From Acidobacteria bacterium UBA2999 (lineage in GTDB: Bacteria; Acidobacteriota; Vicinamibacteria; Vicinamibacterales; UBA2999), in assembly GCA_002346475.1 (NCBI GenBank), contig DDZV01000054.1, positions 1-33,862 on the forward strand: a stretch of 33,862 nt of DNA, read 5' to 3'. The notes under the pieces were generated by a model. The model saw only the letters and a program-made list of their open reading frames with translations. It was not told the origin of the DNA and ran no database searches. The stretch's first letter is position 1. Each line of letters begins with the position of its first letter. Shown here one piece after another: positions 32,731 through 33,862 of the stretch. The translations under genes and the position numbers were made by a program.

Positions 32731-33662
32731 CGCTTTTTGATTTCAGGTAATACCGGGCGAACATATTTTCTTTCTATTGCTAGTAGATCCAAGTCCATTG
32801 ATGCTAAATCATCAATTGCTAAGAGAGGGAAGACGCTAGGAATTTCAACTGCTAACACTTTTACGTAACCTCCACATTCCCCGCACATCTGTAAGCGGCG
32901 TCCAGGTTGCTCAGGGTCCGGCGCTGCCGTAATAAAATTCTCCCCATCGTTATTGCAGTACAGGCACCGGTAGCTTGATAGCTTCCAGCTCGTGGCGCAA
33001 AAGGAACACCTTAGGAAGTGATCTCCCATAACCTCAACTATTGCTGGCCATGACGCACAGATAGGACAAAATCCAAGGTCCCACTTGTTTAGCGCATCAT
33101 TGATGTTTGTACTGTAGTCTGAGATGTTGCTAATTGTTTTTAGACATAAAAGGTATGCGAAGGGTGTAAGTGCAAGTTCTGCAAGTAGCCAGAGAATATC
33201 TGGAGCAAGCGCATGATACATTGCTAGTTGCTTGATTCGATGCTGGTCCCGTCTCAAACAAGCCAACAATAGTTCTTTGCTTTGCAATTGTCCGGTATCC
33301 AGTGTCTTGGATATTGCCAGAGCGGCATTCCTACTAGCCGCGCCGTCTGCGAGATCATCACAGAAGGCACGAAGTCCTTGTTGCAAGATTTGTTCAGGTA
33401 TTGGTATTGGTTCGCCGTGAAAGATAGGTATGCCATTTTTGAGTTTAGTCGCGAGGTAGCGTGGGGGTAGCGATAAACTTGGCAGCCCGCTTTGGATAAT
33501 TTCCTCAAGTAAATTGATTTCTCGTCCCAACAGTTTTTCTTGGAGTGCTAATGCTGTATCAAGAGTAGGCTGCTCAGTTACTAACTTCTTAAGACGGTTC
33601 CCAACTAGGATCCGAAGCTCTTTACCGTTGGGGGCATTTGGATCAGGTGAGACTATTGGCAT
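32727..33662 (-). CDS. fdhE: Formate dehydrogenase accessory protein FdhE
   Basis: A rubredoxin-like chaperone needed for activity of molybdenum/tungsten formate dehydrogenases. Four CxxC knuckles are present: C199/C202 in CPICASWP, C219/C222 in CSFCATSW, C233/C236 in CLYCNN and C260/C263 in CGECGGYVK. The N-terminal half is helical, as in the family. At 311 aa it is a normal length. It implies that a formate dehydrogenase is encoded elsewhere, consistent with moaD/moaE in the window. Its 3' end overlaps the fumarase stop. Confidence 0.92.
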   Translation of the reverse strand: MPIVSPDPNAPNGKELRILVGNRLKKLVTEQPTLDTALALQEKLLGREINLLEEIIQSGLPSLSLPPRYLATKLKNGIPIFHGEPIPIPEQILQQGLRAFCDDLADGAASRNAALAISKTLDTGQLQSKELLLACLRRDQHRIKQLAMYHALAPDILWLLAELALTPFAYLLCLKTISNISDYSTNINDALNKWDLGFCPICASWPAIVEVMGDHFLRCSFCATSWKLSSYRCLYCNNDGENFITAAPDPEQPGRRLQMCGECGGYVKVLAVEIPSVFPLLAIDDLASMDLDLLAIERKYVRPVLPEIKKR

Positions 33663-33704
33663 CTAAATTTCTTCTAAGTTTATGGCATGCAAGGGAATCT
33701 GCTC

Positions 33705-33710
33705 ATTATA
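33705..33710 (-). promoter_or_regulatory. Candidate -10 box for fdhE
   Basis: The minus strand reads TATAAT, placing a start about 35 bases before the fdhE ATG. No recognisable -35 lies 17 bases upstream, so the site is tentative. Confidence 0.3.
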
Positions 33711-33737
33711 TTGCTGTCTTTCTAGGGAAAGCTTTTG

Positions 33738-33766
33738 TTGCTGAGTTTTCATGAGCAGACTATAAT
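33738..33766 (+). promoter_or_regulatory. Promoter of the IscA-type gene
   Basis: TTGCTG (33738-33743), 17-base spacer, perfect TATAAT (33761-33766); predicted start near 33773. AGGAG follows, 11 bases before the ATG at 33792. Confidence 0.65.
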
Positions 33767-33791
33767 TTCTTTAGTTAGGAGAATAAATAGA

Positions 33792-33862
33792 ATGGTTCAA
33801 GTTTCTCAAACAGCTGCTTCAAAAATAAGTGAACTACTAGCAGAAGAGGGTAAAGCGGGTAG
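33792..33862 (+). CDS. HesB/IscA-family iron-sulfur carrier (3' truncated)
   Basis: Only the first 23 codons are in the window: MVQVSQTAASKISELLAEEG and onward, the usual amphipathic start of A-type iron-sulfur carriers such as ErpA and IscA. AGGAG precedes the ATG, and a good promoter lies upstream. The cysteines that would prove the family lie beyond the end. Confidence 0.75.
   Translation, partial: MVQVSQTAASKISELLAEEGKAG

Overview
The window is a gene-dense, mostly housekeeping stretch of a bacterial chromosome with mid-40s % G+C by eye. It suggests a Gram-negative (diderm) bacterium: it has a TonB/ExbB/ExbD energiser, lipoprotein maturation genes, a lipobox TPR lipoprotein and a Rel/SpoT enzyme. 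The gene mix resembles Acidobacteriota and relatives: a proline-rich TonB with two ExbDs and a neighbouring TPR lipoprotein, a long divergent membrane pyrophosphatase, a HEAT-cyclophilin fusion and a class I fumarase. That placement is inference from recalled gene neighbourhoods and would need marker-gene phylogeny. No rRNA, tRNA, CRISPR array, insertion sequence or prophage gene was seen.

Layout. 1-1722: 3' part of a HEAT-repeat/cyclophilin protein. 1723-2405: a region that looks empty but holds two minus-strand lysine-rich micropeptide genes (24 and 19 codons), each with a strong ribosome binding site and its own terminator hairpin; one also has a good promoter. 2406-3575: D-Ala-D-Ala ligase (-). 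3632-9206: tgt, yajC, secD, secF, uppP and a DUF502 membrane protein (+). 9226-11727: membrane pyrophosphatase. 11902-14442: a strong promoter drives tonB-exbB-exbD-exbD, ended by a terminator. 14628-15572: TPR lipoprotein (-), divergent from the rel/spoT gene at 15675-17918 (+). 17931-19248: a zinc-cysteine protein, rpmB and ridA (-). 19533-21052: a DksA/TraR-type protein and a histone-deacetylase-family enzyme (+). 21073-26176: ileS-lspA-lgt-rluD operon (-). 26470-27171: HAD hydrolase (+). 27216-29552: prfA-prmC-HIT (-). 29621-31169: thiD-moaE-moaD (-). 31210-32730: class I fumarase (+). 32727-33662: fdhE (-). 33792-end: start of a HesB/IscA-type gene.

The genes fall into functional groups: envelope building (ddl, uppP, lgt, lspA, secDF-yajC), translation (tgt, rpmB, ileS, prfA, prmC, rluD), stringent control (rel, DksA-like), ion-motive energetics (mPPase, TonB-ExbBD) and molybdopterin/formate metabolism (moaD, moaE, fdhE).

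The most unusual content is the pair of micropeptide genes of pattern MAKKKKKAAKKKKK. Next come the divergent lipoprotein/rel promoters whose -35 boxes sit within one palindrome, the eight-cysteine protein upstream of rpmB, and a perfect hairpin between exbB and exbD.
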